64,000 nucleotides of DNA. Source: Aurantiochytrium sp. KH105. Its lineage: Eukaryota; Sar; Bigyra; Thraustochytrida; Thraustochytriidae. The notes below the pieces were generated by a model. It saw nothing but the letters and a program-made list of their open reading frames with translations, was not told where the DNA came from and made no database searches. A program made the position numbers and the translations under genes. This document shows, piece after piece, positions 39,530 through 50,942 of the stretch. The first letter of the stretch is position 1. Each line of letters opens with the position of its first letter. Where the stretch lies: NCBI GenBank assembly GCA_003116975.1, contig BGKB01000089.1:286100-350099 (forward strand). The letters run 5' to 3'.

Positions 39530-41626
39530 AGGAGAACCCCCTCGATCTCGCGCCGCGCGGCTCAGCCCCACTGGTTTCTTCCGCACTTCTTCTCTCTCTC
39601 CAGGCCGCTCCCCACCGTCCCGTCTCGCGAGCCGCACCGGCGTCCAGGCTCGCGAGGGCCTCGAGATCGATCTCACAAGTCGCAGTCGCTGCTTGCTCGC
39701 CGTTGCGTGCTGTTGCTCGCAGTGGTCGGTGCTTGCTTGTTGGGAGTGAGTGCTCTTGCCATGTAGCCGCCTCTGCTGATTTTGCTTCCTTCTCGCACCG
39801 CTTCTCCCGATCCAGGCGAGCGAGCAAGCGCGCAGGGCCCGACGCCGAACTCCGAAGAGCCTCGAAATCCGAAGTGCCTCGACCCGAGCCTCGACCGGGA
39901 CGGTGCAGGTCCAGGTTCAGATTCACTTGTGGTGTGAGTGAATCAGAAAAATCGAGGCTGGAAACGAGACGTCGAGGGCACACCAGCCATGCTGCCGTGC
40001 ATACGTGCGGGTTTGACGTGCGTGCATGCTTGACGAGCGATGCTTGACGAGCGATGGCGCGTCGCATGGTGGCGAGCCAGGCCAGCCAGCCACCAGTCAT
40101 CCAGCCATGGACAGCCACCATCCGCCAGCCAGCCAGCCACCCATTGGCCGACCGGAGCGAGGTTCGCTTCTCCTCCGCTGGCGGGTGGACAGCATCCGAC
40201 CCTCCATCGGTCCCTCCATCAAGCCACCACTCGTCCATCCACCCTCGCGTCCACCGCCAGTGGCGGTAGCGGTCTCGTCCATGCACCACACCACCCTCGA
40301 TCGGGGACCAACAATCGATAGTTCGATCCATCAATCCATCGATCAGTCGCCACGCTGCCAAGCATTTCTTCGTTTCTCGGCCAGTGAGCGAGCGAGCGGT
40401 GCCCCCCTCGCTCCGCACCTTTCCCCAATCGTAGTTTCACACATCAAGTTACTACTTGCGCTACGTGCTAACCAACGAGAATACTATGCAACGGACGCTG
40501 CTGATCGATCGATCAGTCCATGCCACGATTCGTGAACAGCTGCCTGCCGAGGCTATCCGCTGCTCGCTGTCGGTCGGCAGTTGCTGTTGGTTGCTGGGGT
40601 CCACGAACATGGCTGGTGCGGCCTTGCCGCCGCTGCTGCCCGGGCGAGGCGGGGCTGGCGCAGGCCTCGCCCAGCCATGCATGGCAGCACAGCTGATCGA
40701 GGCTAGCTGGCTGTCAGGGCTGCTACACCGCGCGTGCCCACACTCCCCCCTCCCACGCAGCCTCTGCACGGGCAGTTGTAGTTGCAGTTGGCGTTTTCAT
40801 GTTGCGAACTGGGCGCGAAGCCACGAGGCAGGAATCCGAAAGGAATGGGCGAGAGCCGCTGCTTGTCTGGGTGGCGGAGGAATCTGGAAAACATTCACCA
40901 GTGCAGCTAGGTGCAGCAAGGAAAGCACGTATGTGCACGCAGGAATGGCTGGATGCATGGATCGATGGACCACGACGATCTCTCGCTGATCATGTGGAGG
41001 AGCCAGGGAAGGAGGAAACGAACGGACGCGAGGGATTGACCATTATTCACCAGTTAAAGCAACGCCAGTCGCACCAGCCGCGCCTGCTCCGCCATCTTGC
41101 CGGCGGACGCACAGGCAGCGAGTGCGGCACGCGAAGTTTCCCAATCGGGAAACGCAGGCCTGGAGCGGCAGCGGAGCGCGGACGGTGACCAGTGGCGCCG
41201 CGGACCGTCCCGCCCGCCTCGAGAACGAACAGCACGAGGCCGCGGAGGAGGAGCAAGCGATGGCTCCGCGAGCTTATCATCTACGCCGTCGCTGCCAGCA
41301 CCAGTCTGCGGAGCTGCGGGGCGTCTTGGTAGGTTTGCGGGAAGAGCCGCAAGAGCCGGAGCGCCGCGCGCGCACACAGACGGTGCACTGGAGTACAAAG
41401 CAGTCAGCGCGGCGACGCAAGCGCGACAATCTTTTTGGCGGCCACGGCTGGGAATGGTTGGGCGTGGTGTGGCTGGCAGCGAGACGCGCCGCCACCGGTC
41501 TGGGGCCGGCTGTCGAGGATAACGGGTGGGTGTCTGAAAAGAGGGAGGGCTAAATAGAGAAACAGGAGAGGGGCGGCCGGTTCGAAGCGAAGAAAACAGT
41601 AATAGAATAGGTAGTTGCGAAAAGCA

Positions 41627-41699
41627 TAAAAAGAAGAAAGAAAAAGGAAAGAAAAGAAAAGAAAAGAAAAAGGAAAGAAAAGAAAAAGGAAAGAAAAGA
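41627..41699. repeat. Homopurine tract (GGAAAGAAAA-like)
   Basis: About 73 bases of almost pure A/G on the plus strand, made of GGAAAGAAAA and GAAAA units. It is the reverse-complement motif of the pyrimidine tract at 37502-37620. Confidence 0.9.
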
Positions 41700-44605
41700 T
41701 GGAATGAAAAAGCCTGCCGCGCGGGAGCGGAGAACGAACGGCCATGGCGAATGCACTTGTACCTGTTGCGAGGCGCACGATTGGTTGCCATGCATCCAAG
41801 CGCCCGCTGCGTTCGCCGCTGGTCTTCCTCGAGATCTTGCGCCCGGGAAGCTGAGGAGCTGAAAAAAGTCATGGCTGGATGGTCGAACGCGAGGCCGTCC
41901 ACCCGTCTCCTTGCAGGCTATGCTGGCAAGTCAAGCGCACTGACCAGTAACCATGGTGACTGGCAGATGGCCATGGTGGCTGCAGCTCGCTCAGGGCTTT
42001 GTGCTCTCCTTTGTAAGTGAAACGTGTGTTTCCAAGACAGAAATTTACAGACGGACATTTCGTCGTCCCGCGGCCGCGGCCGCCGGCGGTCTTTCCCTTC
42101 GGCCTTTCTCTCGGGCGGTTGGCCCGTCACCACAGATGCCATCGTTTCATTTACGTGGGATGCGGCCGCGTCAGCCAGGGCCGCGCCTCAAAGAAGCCAA
42201 CGCATGGCTGGTGTGATCTTCGCGAAGCTGGCTGGTCTAGCGCGAGCTTCTTCGAACGCAAATCAATGGCGGCTCTGCTCGACTCTCGCTGGCTTGGGGG
42301 CTCGCATCCATGCCATCCATCTGTGCAGCTCCGCTCGCCACTTGCCATGGTTGCTGAGCGCCGTACGTTTTGTGGTGCAAACACAGACGCAAACTACTGG
42401 TTGTAAGCTCTTGCCACCGCGAGTTCGATAAGCGTGCGAAGAGGGAAATCTGACCAGCCGGCTTTAGGCTTCCTGTGCACCTTTCGATTGTGTAGTATGC
42501 AGCTGTGCAAGATTGCGCTGCTTCGCAGCCAACGAGTCTGCCGGCTGCGCCTGCCTCAAGATCTAGTCTCGCTCCCGTCTTGGCCTCGAGTCGAGCCGAG
42601 TCGAGCCGAGTTGAGTTGAGTCGAGCCGAGATGAGTTGAGTCGGCGTGGCTGCAGGCCGAGGCCCCCCACCCCGCGATCGGTGGTCAAACATGTGTCGGG
42701 CAGCCTGGGCTTTGGAAAGCCGCTGCCTGGAATGGAAAGGCGAAGACTGGAGGGAGGGAAAAAGAGAAGCACCTGGCTGGCGATTAACGGTCGATCATGT
42801 CGGTCGCGGGCGGTCGGTTCGATGTCAATGAGATGAAATGAGATGGTCGGCAGCGGTGACACGTCCACCCTGAGGAGAGGCGCCGCGAGGCTCGCCGCAG
42901 ATGGGTCGAATTAAGTTCGCAGACAGCGGATATGAATCGGCAAGCAGCGACACGAAAGGAGTCAGTTGGCTGCGCGGGGAGGGCCTGGAGAACAACGGCT
43001 GGTGGAGGGATGGACAGATAGATGGATGGTTGGTTGACCATAATGGTCGCATGGACGCGCTGCACGCCTGCAACCATGGTTCTATCGTCGAGCAGCAAGA
43101 TCTCAGGAGCGGCATCGGGGGTAATGTACGTAACAGCCAGCGACAGCGACACCGACAGCGACAGCGAAGTCATCCGGCTCAACAAATGAGACATTTGTTC
43201 ACGGCTTGCTGTCTGTCAGTCGCACACAGGTCCAGCTGGACAGCCATACTTTGGCGAGAAGGCAAATTTCGAAAGGAGGCGGGCGGGAGAAACGCACAAA
43301 CGAAAGGGCAATGAAACAAGCAAAAGAAGGTTGATGTGCTCTTCGCGGCATACGTGACTTCATGGAACCCGCCTCGTGGGCCTGATGTGGCGGGGGACAA
43401 GAAGACGAGCTCCCGTGCAACCATTAAAGCAGAAGTCCACGCAGAAACTCTCTTATAGTGTCGGGAGCTAGTAGCCGACCGCACAGTCCTTGCTTTTGTG
43501 CGCCCTGAACGCGGCATCGATGGCCGACAGGCTGGAGGCGTGACGAACGATCTACGGAAACAAGGTAGAGATGAATTTCAAAATGGCGCAAGGTCGAGCT
43601 GACGACGACGACGCAAAGGCCGCGCTCATATCTTTCCCTCTTCCTGCTAATGGACTTCTTTGTTTGTATTTTTTTTAACTTCACTTTACCTTTCTTTCTT
43701 TTCATTTTATTTTTAGCTTTTGAAGCCTTTCTTGTGGCCCTCGCAAACATGCATCTGGCAGCGCTAGCTTGGCGAGCTCTGACTCGCAAACATGGCTCGC
43801 AAGCGTGGCTTGACGGATGGTTGCCTCCCCTCCGCATGGCTCCGGCAACGGCGCAGGCTAGTCCTCCCCGTCATGCGTGCGAGGGTCGTCTGCCCCCGCT
43901 GTGGGAATGAGGCCTTAGATTGCAGCTATACGAACCCGGCTGCGGGTGAACCGCGAACGAGCCTGCTGCGGCGCCATGGGCAGCGTAGCTCAGCGCTGAT
44001 GATGGCACCTCGCGGCAAGCCCGGCCGAGCTTCAAGACCTCGCGCGCCGCGCCGCGCCCCACCGCGCTTCGACTCCTCTGGCCGCGCAGAGGCGTAGCTC
44101 ACTCGATGCACTCTCAGTACGGCCGGCAGCGACGAGGGGAGAGAAAGCGCGCGCAAGAGAGGTCTCGCTCGCGGTCGCCTCAACGAACCGAGCAAGTGAG
44201 TATGCAGAGGTACTACATCTCGCGCAGTCTTATTATACAGTATAGTCACGGTTACGGCGGGTCGCCGCCACGGCAGCTTGCACGGCGGCTACCGCTAGTA
44301 GGGCTGGCTTCGCAAGACCGTTTGTGTCGCCGGGCGTCGAGCAGTTGCAGCGCGCTCGCCATCGCGGGTAGGATGGGTGGGTGGCCGATCGTTCGGGACC
44401 GATCTGAATGGTCGGGAGTTCGTCTCGCGCCGTCGAGACCGAGATCGAGATTGAGAAATTCGAGATTCAGGTTCGCGACCGAGGCCGAGATTCATGACGG
44501 TGAAGCTGGCCGCCACTCCGCTGACCGAAAGCGAATGGCGGAGCGAGCCCGCCAGGGAGGCGGACCGGGACAGCGCGATGGCATCGAACGAACCACCAAA
44601 GAACG

Positions 44606-44684
44606 GGTGGATGGGTGGATCGATGGATGCATGGATGGAGTAATGGATGGATGGATGGACGGACGGACGGATGGATGGATGAAT
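44606..44684. repeat. GGAT/GGAC tetramer repeat
   Basis: About 18 imperfect copies of GGAT with GGAC variants near the end of the gene-poor region. Confidence 0.88.
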
Positions 44685-45432
44685 AGATATTTCGAAAAGG
44701 GCAGGCGGGGGGTCGCATAAATGGTAAGCTTGCTCGCGCTGCAGCCCGTGGCTCGGGAACGAAGGTGTCAGCAGGCGTTGGTCGATCGACCGATCAAGCG
44801 ACCGCCTGCGCCAGGAGCGGCGACAGTGGCCGCAGCCGCCTGCCCTGGCATTCAGCGCGCGCCACCGCGTGTCGCTGTCGACGGCGCGGGAAAAAAGGGT
44901 TGCGGAGGCCCCACGAGGAAGGGTGAAATGAAATGAATTTCCTCTCTGGGGCAGTACTACTGTGGCTGGCTCTTTCTTTGCGCGTGGGGCGCTGAATGTC
45001 TTGCGACAGGTCGTTACTGTGGCCCACAGAGGAGAAGTTCACACGCCGGGGGTAGCACGAAGCAAAGCTGCTGTGGTGGTTGAACGGCCAGGTAGGCAGG
45101 CAGATAGACAGACGCCACAGCTGGTCAGCCAGCCAGGTAATCGGCTGCGGGTCGGGTCGGGTAGAAAGGAGAGAATTAGATAGAGAGAAACGGAGAAGAA
45201 ATGGAATGTATGGAGAAGAAAGGAGCCAAAGAGATTAAGAATGTGCAGATGAATATGAAGAATTTCAGAAATAAAAACAAGAACTTGACGGTGGTGTGGA
45301 GTGCACGCCGCATCTTTGTATATATAAGGAATAAGATGCGCATCCGTCAGACATCAATTCGATTCTTTCTCCTACTCTTTTTCTTGACCTCGCGAGTCAG
45401 CTTTTCATTCGGCTGACTGCGTTGAATGCTAT

Positions 45433-48400
45433 CTATCTCCTCCCGTTGCCTCGACTTCGCCCTCGCGCTCCTTCCCCGCGTCTGGTGCCACGCATCGACC
45501 TGTTAGACCCACGGCTTGAGCTATAAATATCACGGCTTGAGCCTTGATAGTCGCCTCGACCCGCGCCACGATGATTGCCTCGACCCGCACCACGATGATT
45601 GCCTCGAGTTGAGCCACTATGCCCACTATTCGAGCCGCCATTGTTTCTATGCTCAAACCTCGTGTTGTTTCTCCTACTTCTGTCGCTCTCTTTGGGCGGC
45701 CCTTGCTCTGCGCTTTGCCCACCACGACCCAAATCCACGCCGTGACGATTCGAACTCTCGCCACGATTCAACGTCCCAGTATTTCGACCGCTTTTGTTGC
45801 TTCGATTGCTTTGATTGCTGATGGTACTACTGGGACTGCGCCCCCTTTCGCTGGGTTTCGACAAAACACCGCTTTTGCTAACGCGATCGTTGCGAGGCGT
45901 CTTGGAGCGGTCTTCATCCATGGCAGCAAGCAACTCGTCGTCCTCAACTTTATGGAAAATGAGCCACAACGATGCCAAGGACATGCGTGCTGCAGAGCGC
46001 GAGCGTGGCTCCAATTCGCACGCCTGCAAGAGCTGCTTTTGTGCAAGCTCCAAGGTATACACGACCTCGTTGCTCAGGTCCGCCTCCATGCGCAGAGTTT
46101 GCGCCGATTCTCGCAGCTTCCGCGTGGCCGTTTTCACGACTGCTCGAAGTTCTACGTCATTCCATTCGAGGCGAAAGTGCACGCTGTCATCCACGCTCCA
46201 CACAAGACTTCGTGCGTACGCCGTATGCGTAGCGCTCTTTTGTCTGCGCAGCTTCACCAACGTTTGTGTTTCGCTGCCCTCGCCTATGACGCTCTGGTGC
46301 TCCATGTAGAAAGCATCAGCCTCGATAATGCGAATCGACCACTCAAAACCCGTCCACACTTCTCGGAGGGAATCAATCCACGATGCGTTTTGACGCAAGA
46401 GGGAAACGACGCAAGAAAACGATGTTTGAGAGATACGCAAGAGTGTCTTCGACGCCCGAAAGGACAACGTCGCATGAACGTCGGGATCCGTCGACTCAAA
46501 GGCTCGACCTCGTGAGTGGCCCCGCAGATGATCGTCATTAATGCGTCTTTGTATCAGCGCAATGGCGTCCCGAACAAGGTCGTTCGCACGCGTCAGCACC
46601 GGAATAATGTCCCCTGCCGACGCCCGAAAACCCGTCGCCAAGCCAGGTTGCAGCCGTTTGAGCATTTTACGGTCCAAATTCATGCTTCCTTTTCCTAACG
46701 AAGATGGGTACGGAAGCTTTGCTTTAGCAAAGGTTACATGAGCTGGAAACGTGCTTTGGCGACCCTTCGCCAACGACTGCAGCACAGTGTCTGCAAGTTC
46801 AAGGAAAATGAGAGGGTTCTCGGGGTCCACATCCAAGTTCCGTGCGATCGTCGTTGCGGCCTTATCCAGATCGCCTCGCTTGCGGTATAGCCTGGCAAGG
46901 TTCTGCAATGTTCGCCCATGCTCCGGATCCAAGTCGAGCGCACGCAAGTACAGCGCCTCAGCACCATCCAGGTCCACGAGCGTATGGTATCGAAAGTTCG
47001 CATAATCCTTGACGCAGTTCGTCAATCCTGGATCTGCACGCAGCGCCTGCTTCAGGCAGTAGTCCACATACTGAAGCAGAGCTCGCGAGCGCTCTTCACG
47101 GATTTTGGTGCCGGCAAAAAGGGATTCCATTGATTCGAGCGAACCGTCATCAATTGGAAGAGCTGAGCGGAGCGCACTGACTTGTGATTCAATCGACGGC
47201 TTGACATTGTACCCATCATTGATCCAGTACGAGTACAGCTCCTTTCCGAGATAGTACCATGAGCGGGCGTGCTGAGGATTAGCGCGAAGGGCAAGTAAAA
47301 AGTCGGCATTTCCCGCACCTCGCTCACCCTCTCCAAAGGTGTCATGAAAGTAGTTGATCAAAAACCCGCGGTTGCACAAAAGCCGGACATCAGATGGATT
47401 CATACTGAGACCAGCGCTAAAGCGTTTCAACGCGAGACGCGCAAGTCGATGCGCTTCCTTGCGCTTGCCTTGTCCCAACTTCGATCGCGAACGGATGAAG
47501 AGCTCGGTACCCTCGGCGTATTGCATGATGGGCAAGAGATGGATCGAACCTTCCACCTCGACTAGATCGTTGCCTTCGAATGGCTCGAGCCAATCGAAGC
47601 AATTGCGTCCCGACGAGGTTAGCTCACCGAGTCTTATATCATGGTGAATTGGAAGTGGGCTTGCCATGAAAGCCGGCGATCGTGAAGAGGTGCTCAAGAC
47701 ACTCGCGACGAGCAATGACGAGGCTTGCCTTTGATCTCCATTTTGCTGCTGTTCCCGCTGCTGCTGTTGCTGCTCGTAGTTCGGGTGAGACTCGCTTCGC
47801 TGCTTGTGTGGAGTCACTGGGGATGTCGCTGCTACTGCAGCTTCTGCAGTTGCGGCTGCGGCTGCTGCCCTAGCCTTGAACAAGGAAGGCGGAGGACCGG
47901 CATCCCATTTCCCCGCCTTCGCTCCTTGTGCGTCCGGGAAGGAATAAGGCACCCCAGATGCTGAAGAGGCCACCGAGACAGATGTCGGCTGTGAATGATG
48001 AGTGCGTTTGCCATTCGCGACACTTGGGTCGACATCAGTCCGCCGGAGCAGGGACGTGCTCATGGTGGACGAAAGGGATGACCCTGTCGATTGCGAAGAC
48101 AGCGTCGACGCCTCAGACGCCATCGATGTTGAGGCAGTTAGTGAGTCCCAAACGCCGCTACCGCCCCCACTTCCAATACTCGTTTGGCGCGTGCCGTTTG
48201 CGCTCCTGCACGAAGGGTCGTGATTTTTAACATTGCTGGATGACGACTTCCGGCTTGAGGAAACCGTGCGTCGCGCCTTGGGAATTCCCACTCGCCCACG
48301 AGGAATCTCGAGAGCCGAACTCACCGCCTCCTGGCAGCTCGAGGTGAGAACGATTCCACACATGACCTGTACTCTTGCAAAGAGTTCTGCGGGATTGATG

Positions 48401-50619
48401 CATCGCTTCCACAAACAATTGCAGCAAACACATCGCGACTCCTGCCCGGCTTCGCGATCAAAAAGCGAAGAATCAATCCCCATGAGCGTTGAACGCACCC
48501 CTCGATCCCCCTCGAGAAGAAAAAAGAAGCGCTCTTGCAGCAACAGAGGCAACCGCTTGCACCAAAAGTTGCGGCGTCCAACTAGCTCCTCATCGTCTTC
48601 TACACCTTCCGTGTCCCCTTCGCTATTGCTTGATCCGAGACTCGGGAGGCGACCAAGACGCATTGCGTGACCCATATCTCGAAAGCTCTGGCGCGCAGGT
48701 TCCACAAATGAGCCGCAAGAGCACGCACCGGTTTCCTTTGACATCCCGCAGTCTCCGCCGCCGCCGCTGGCAGCAGGAGCGTCATTGCGCGTGCAGGTTG
48801 TGATCCCGAAGATCTGATTCAAGACTTCGCGAACAGCGTTCAAATACGGTGTGATGACGGCTGTGCGAACGTCTGAACAGACGCCTCTTTGCGCGCCGCG
48901 TACAAGGAGCTTGACCACGCGGGCAACGGCTTCAAGCATAAGCTCCCGCTGCAGGTCGGGTTTGCCAGCAGAACGCGCGCTCACTACGCCCAAAAAGCGC
49001 ATGTTTACGCCATTGCGGTGGAAGGCTTCTACGACGCGCCGCGAGACGGCCCGCTGGACCGCGCTGGCTTCTTGGGTCTCTCGATTGGCGTCAAGATCTT
49101 TGATGAGGCTGTTCATCGATACAGCAAACATGTGGTTGACTGCAGACGCAGCATCGCGGTCAAAGGTGTCTTCCCTCTCCGTTCGTGAGGAAAAGTTGGA
49201 AAAGGCGTCGCTCGAGAGAGGCGTATGCCACGCACGGACAAGCTCTGGCCGGAGTCTGTGTACGAGATGATTCGAGGAAGTCACCTTGTGCGCGAAGGGC
49301 TCGTCGCCATACGCATCAGCAATGATCGATTCGAGCTGCCTTGTAGGTGGCTGTGCCGGGAAAAGCCGCGCAAAGTCGACTGCGTAGTACCGACTTGTGT
49401 TCCCTACATTGCATCTGTGCACCTCCATGTCGCACGGCATGTGCAGCCACACAGGCGTCGGACGCGCACCTCGCGACGTACGCGCCCGCGCCATGACAGG
49501 GTGTTTAGCAAGATTCAAAGCACGTGCGGCGCCTTCCATGAGCTTGGCGGCGTTCTCGTCGCCCTCGCCAGCATCAGTGGAACCGCCATTTTCGCCAAGG
49601 CAACCAATGTTCATGCCTCCATCACTCGATCCATAACATAGCGTTTCTTGACCGCGAATGGGCAAGACTGACATTGCAACCAACTTATAACCGCGATGTT
49701 TGATCACGCACAAAAGTGGCAAACATAGCCCTGGAACGGAAGCGTTGAAGAGCGCCGTCAGGCCCTTGATCTGGTGATTGGCCTCTTTGCTTGCAGATTC
49801 TATGGAGCCGCCGTAAAAGCCGTGCATGTCGTTCGGAAATCGGAAAAAGACATTGCCCGCAACGTACTTTTCGCCCCCTGCATACCCGCCAACCTCGACG
49901 GGTTTGATGGTCTTTCGCTCCACAGCTAAGTGTTTCTCGCTAATGATCACCTTGCCATATACCATGGCGGCATGACGAAAGTCCTGTACAAGCGCAGTTA
50001 GCTGCTGAAAGGTCTCCGACTCGCGGAGAACTGTCTGGTCTCGCGTCACGACCTCCATCAGCCGCTGGAACTCCCAGTCGAACCCGCTGTCGAAGCGACC
50101 CAAGTCCAATGGATGCGCGGACACCCGTGACGAGGCGAGGCTTACAGACTGCAAGAGGCCCTCACTAGGTCCGCTTTCTTCACCGCTAGCGGTGAAGATG
50201 GTCTCCGAACTGTCATCGTCCGAGCCAGCGGCGCGTGACAAAGCTCGGCCTGCTTCCCCTGTTCCGGACCGCACAGCGTCTACTGCTGGAGAACTTGCTG
50301 ACCCGCCATCCGCGTTTCCAAAGAACTCCGTGTATCGCGTAGCTCCGCGCGCCGTCGCGCTGCTCTCGCCACTTGCGCTCGCCGTCGCAGCCGCCGCGTA
50401 CGTGCGGCGCTCTCGTCGCCCCGCGCCCTGGTCCTGGTCCTGGCCTCGGCCCTGGCCCTGGCCCGGGCCATCATGCTGCGGCTCGTGAGGACCTTGGCGC
50501 GCAGCGAGGCCGGGTCCCGCGACGCCGGCGCCCTCGTCCTCCTGCACCGCGGGCAGCGCCGTGCCCGCGCAGGCCTCGCCCGCCCGCGCCCCCGCGAACA
50601 CGACGTAGCCCTCGGGCAT
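45433..50619 (-). CDS. Giant CLU-domain/TPR protein with RGG tail (CLUH-like)
   Basis: A 1728-residue protein from the ATG at 50619 (MPEGYVVFAG); the frame continues upstream but overlaps the divergent gene. A CLU-like core lies at about 170-480: FDWEFQRLMEV, GKVIISEKHLA, ANHQIKGLTALFNASVPGL, ETLCYGSSDGG, then DMEVHRCNVGNTSRYYAVDFARLFPAQPP and HRLRPELV with PLSSDAF. These follow the order seen in clustered-mitochondria proteins, whose animal member CLUH binds mRNAs for mitochondrial proteins. A long Ser-rich linker (about 760-1000) separates it from TPR-like helices at about 1070-1290 (YLRALDLDPEHGRTLQNLAR). The last about 90 residues are RGG/RGxG/Ser/Asn-rich (about 1640-1728), which suits RNA binding. 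Size exceeds the usual 1300-1450 because of the Ser-rich linkers. A Cys cluster (CVCCNCLWKRC) at about 740 could bind metal. Confidence 0.85.
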   Translation of the reverse strand: MPEGYVVFAGARAGEACAGTALPAVQEDEGAGVAGPGLAARQGPHEPQHDGPGQGQGRGQDQDQGAGRRERRTYAAAATASASGESSATARGATRYTEFFGNADGGSASSPAVDAVRSGTGEAGRALSRAAGSDDDSSETIFTASGEESGPSEGLLQSVSLASSRVSAHPLDLGRFDSGFDWEFQRLMEVVTRDQTVLRESETFQQLTALVQDFRHAAMVYGKVIISEKHLAVERKTIKPVEVGGYAGGEKYVAGNVFFRFPNDMHGFYGGSIESASKEANHQIKGLTALFNASVPGLCLPLLCVIKHRGYKLVAMSVLPIRGQETLCYGSSDGGMNIGCLGENGGSTDAGEGDENAAKLMEGAARALNLAKHPVMARARTSRGARPTPVWLHMPCDMEVHRCNVGNTSRYYAVDFARLFPAQPPTRQLESIIADAYGDEPFAHKVTSSNHLVHRLRPELVRAWHTPLSSDAFSNFSSRTEREDTFDRDAASAVNHMFAVSMNSLIKDLDANRETQEASAVQRAVSRRVVEAFHRNGVNMRFLGVVSARSAGKPDLQRELMLEAVARVVKLLVRGAQRGVCSDVRTAVITPYLNAVREVLNQIFGITTCTRNDAPAASGGGGDCGMSKETGACSCGSFVEPARQSFRDMGHAMRLGRLPSLGSSNSEGDTEGVEDDEELVGRRNFWCKRLPLLLQERFFFLLEGDRGVRSTLMGIDSSLFDREAGQESRCVCCNCLWKRCINPAELFARVQVMCGIVLTSSCQEAVSSALEIPRGRVGIPKARRTVSSSRKSSSSNVKNHDPSCRSANGTRQTSIGSGGGSGVWDSLTASTSMASEASTLSSQSTGSSLSSTMSTSLLRRTDVDPSVANGKRTHHSQPTSVSVASSASGVPYSFPDAQGAKAGKWDAGPPPSLFKARAAAAAATAEAAVAATSPVTPHKQRSESHPNYEQQQQQREQQQNGDQRQASSLLVASVLSTSSRSPAFMASPLPIHHDIRLGELTSSGRNCFDWLEPFEGNDLVEVEGSIHLLPIMQYAEGTELFIRSRSKLGQGKRKEAHRLARLALKRFSAGLSMNPSDVRLLCNRGFLINYFHDTFGEGERGAGNADFLLALRANPQHARSWYYLGKELYSYWINDGYNVKPSIESQVSALRSALPIDDGSLESMESLFAGTKIREERSRALLQYVDYCLKQALRADPGLTNCVKDYANFRYHTLVDLDGAEALYLRALDLDPEHGRTLQNLARLYRKRGDLDKAATTIARNLDVDPENPLIFLELADTVLQSLAKGRQSTFPAHVTFAKAKLPYPSSLGKGSMNLDRKMLKRLQPGLATGFRASAGDIIPVLTRANDLVRDAIALIQRRINDDHLRGHSRGRAFESTDPDVHATLSFRASKTLLRISQTSFSCVVSLLRQNASWIDSLREVWTGFEWSIRIIEADAFYMEHQSVIGEGSETQTLVKLRRQKSATHTAYARSLVWSVDDSVHFRLEWNDVELRAVVKTATRKLRESAQTLRMEADLSNEVVYTLELAQKQLLQACELEPRSRSAARMSLASLWLIFHKVEDDELLAAMDEDRSKTPRNDRVSKSGVLSKPSERGRSPSSTISNQSNRSNKSGRNTGTLNRGESSNRHGVDLGRGGQSAEQGPPKESDRSRRNNTRFEHRNNGGSNSGHSGSTRGNHRGAGRGNHRGAGRGDYQGSSRDIYSSSRGSNRSMRGTRRGEGARGRSRGNGRR

Positions 50620-50942
50620 CCTGGTTTGCTCGCTGCTGCTCGATCTGATCTGAGGTCCCCACGGGGCGGGGACGGGGTGTGCACGAAAGCGGGGACACAC
50701 GGTTTTGCGTTGCGCAGATGAAAATGGGTTGCGGCGAGCTTGGCGCGCCGGCGCGGGTAAAACGGGCGTCGCGGTGGAGGGAAAAACCGAACAAACAGGC
50801 GCGCTCCGCGGGAGGGCGAGCGAGCGAGCGAGTGAGCAAGCGAGCGAGCGAGGGAGGGCAGTGGCCACGCGGACTGGGCCTGCGCGGGCGCACCCAGGAC
50901 TTCCGACTTGCTTTGTGAAGAAAGAGGAGCAAAGAGAAGAAG
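50620..50942. promoter_or_regulatory. Compact bidirectional promoter region
   Basis: Only 323 bp separate the ATGs of the divergent CLU-like gene (-) and the unrecognised gene at 50943 (+), so both promoters must share it. It contains a GAGC-type tetramer run at about 50819-50850. No TATA box is evident. Confidence 0.55.

Larger units (their letters stand above)
34206..45432. other. 11-kb gene-poor, microsatellite-rich region
   Basis: No gene can be supported in 11.2 kb. Open frames are long but occur on both strands in several phases, and their translations (Arg/Ala/Ser/Pro-rich or Lys/Glu runs) carry no domain. The region is packed with 4-5-bp tandem repeats: GCTC at about 35250 and 36012, CCTTG at 36333-36373, GTCGA-type at 36518-36570, CTTT at 37210-37239, TGCAG at 39490-39529, GAGTC/GAGCC at 42588-42642, CGACAG at about 43134-43168 and GGAT at 44606-44684. 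It also contains three long homopurine/homopyrimidine tracts. No rRNA, tRNA or transposon could be recognised. Spliced small-exon genes or noncoding RNAs cannot be excluded by eye. Confidence 0.6.

Noticed and set aside
39366-40418. 350-codon minus-strand frame in the gene desert
   Set aside because: Competes with equally long plus-strand frames, holds pentamer-repeat translations, and shows no conserved motif.
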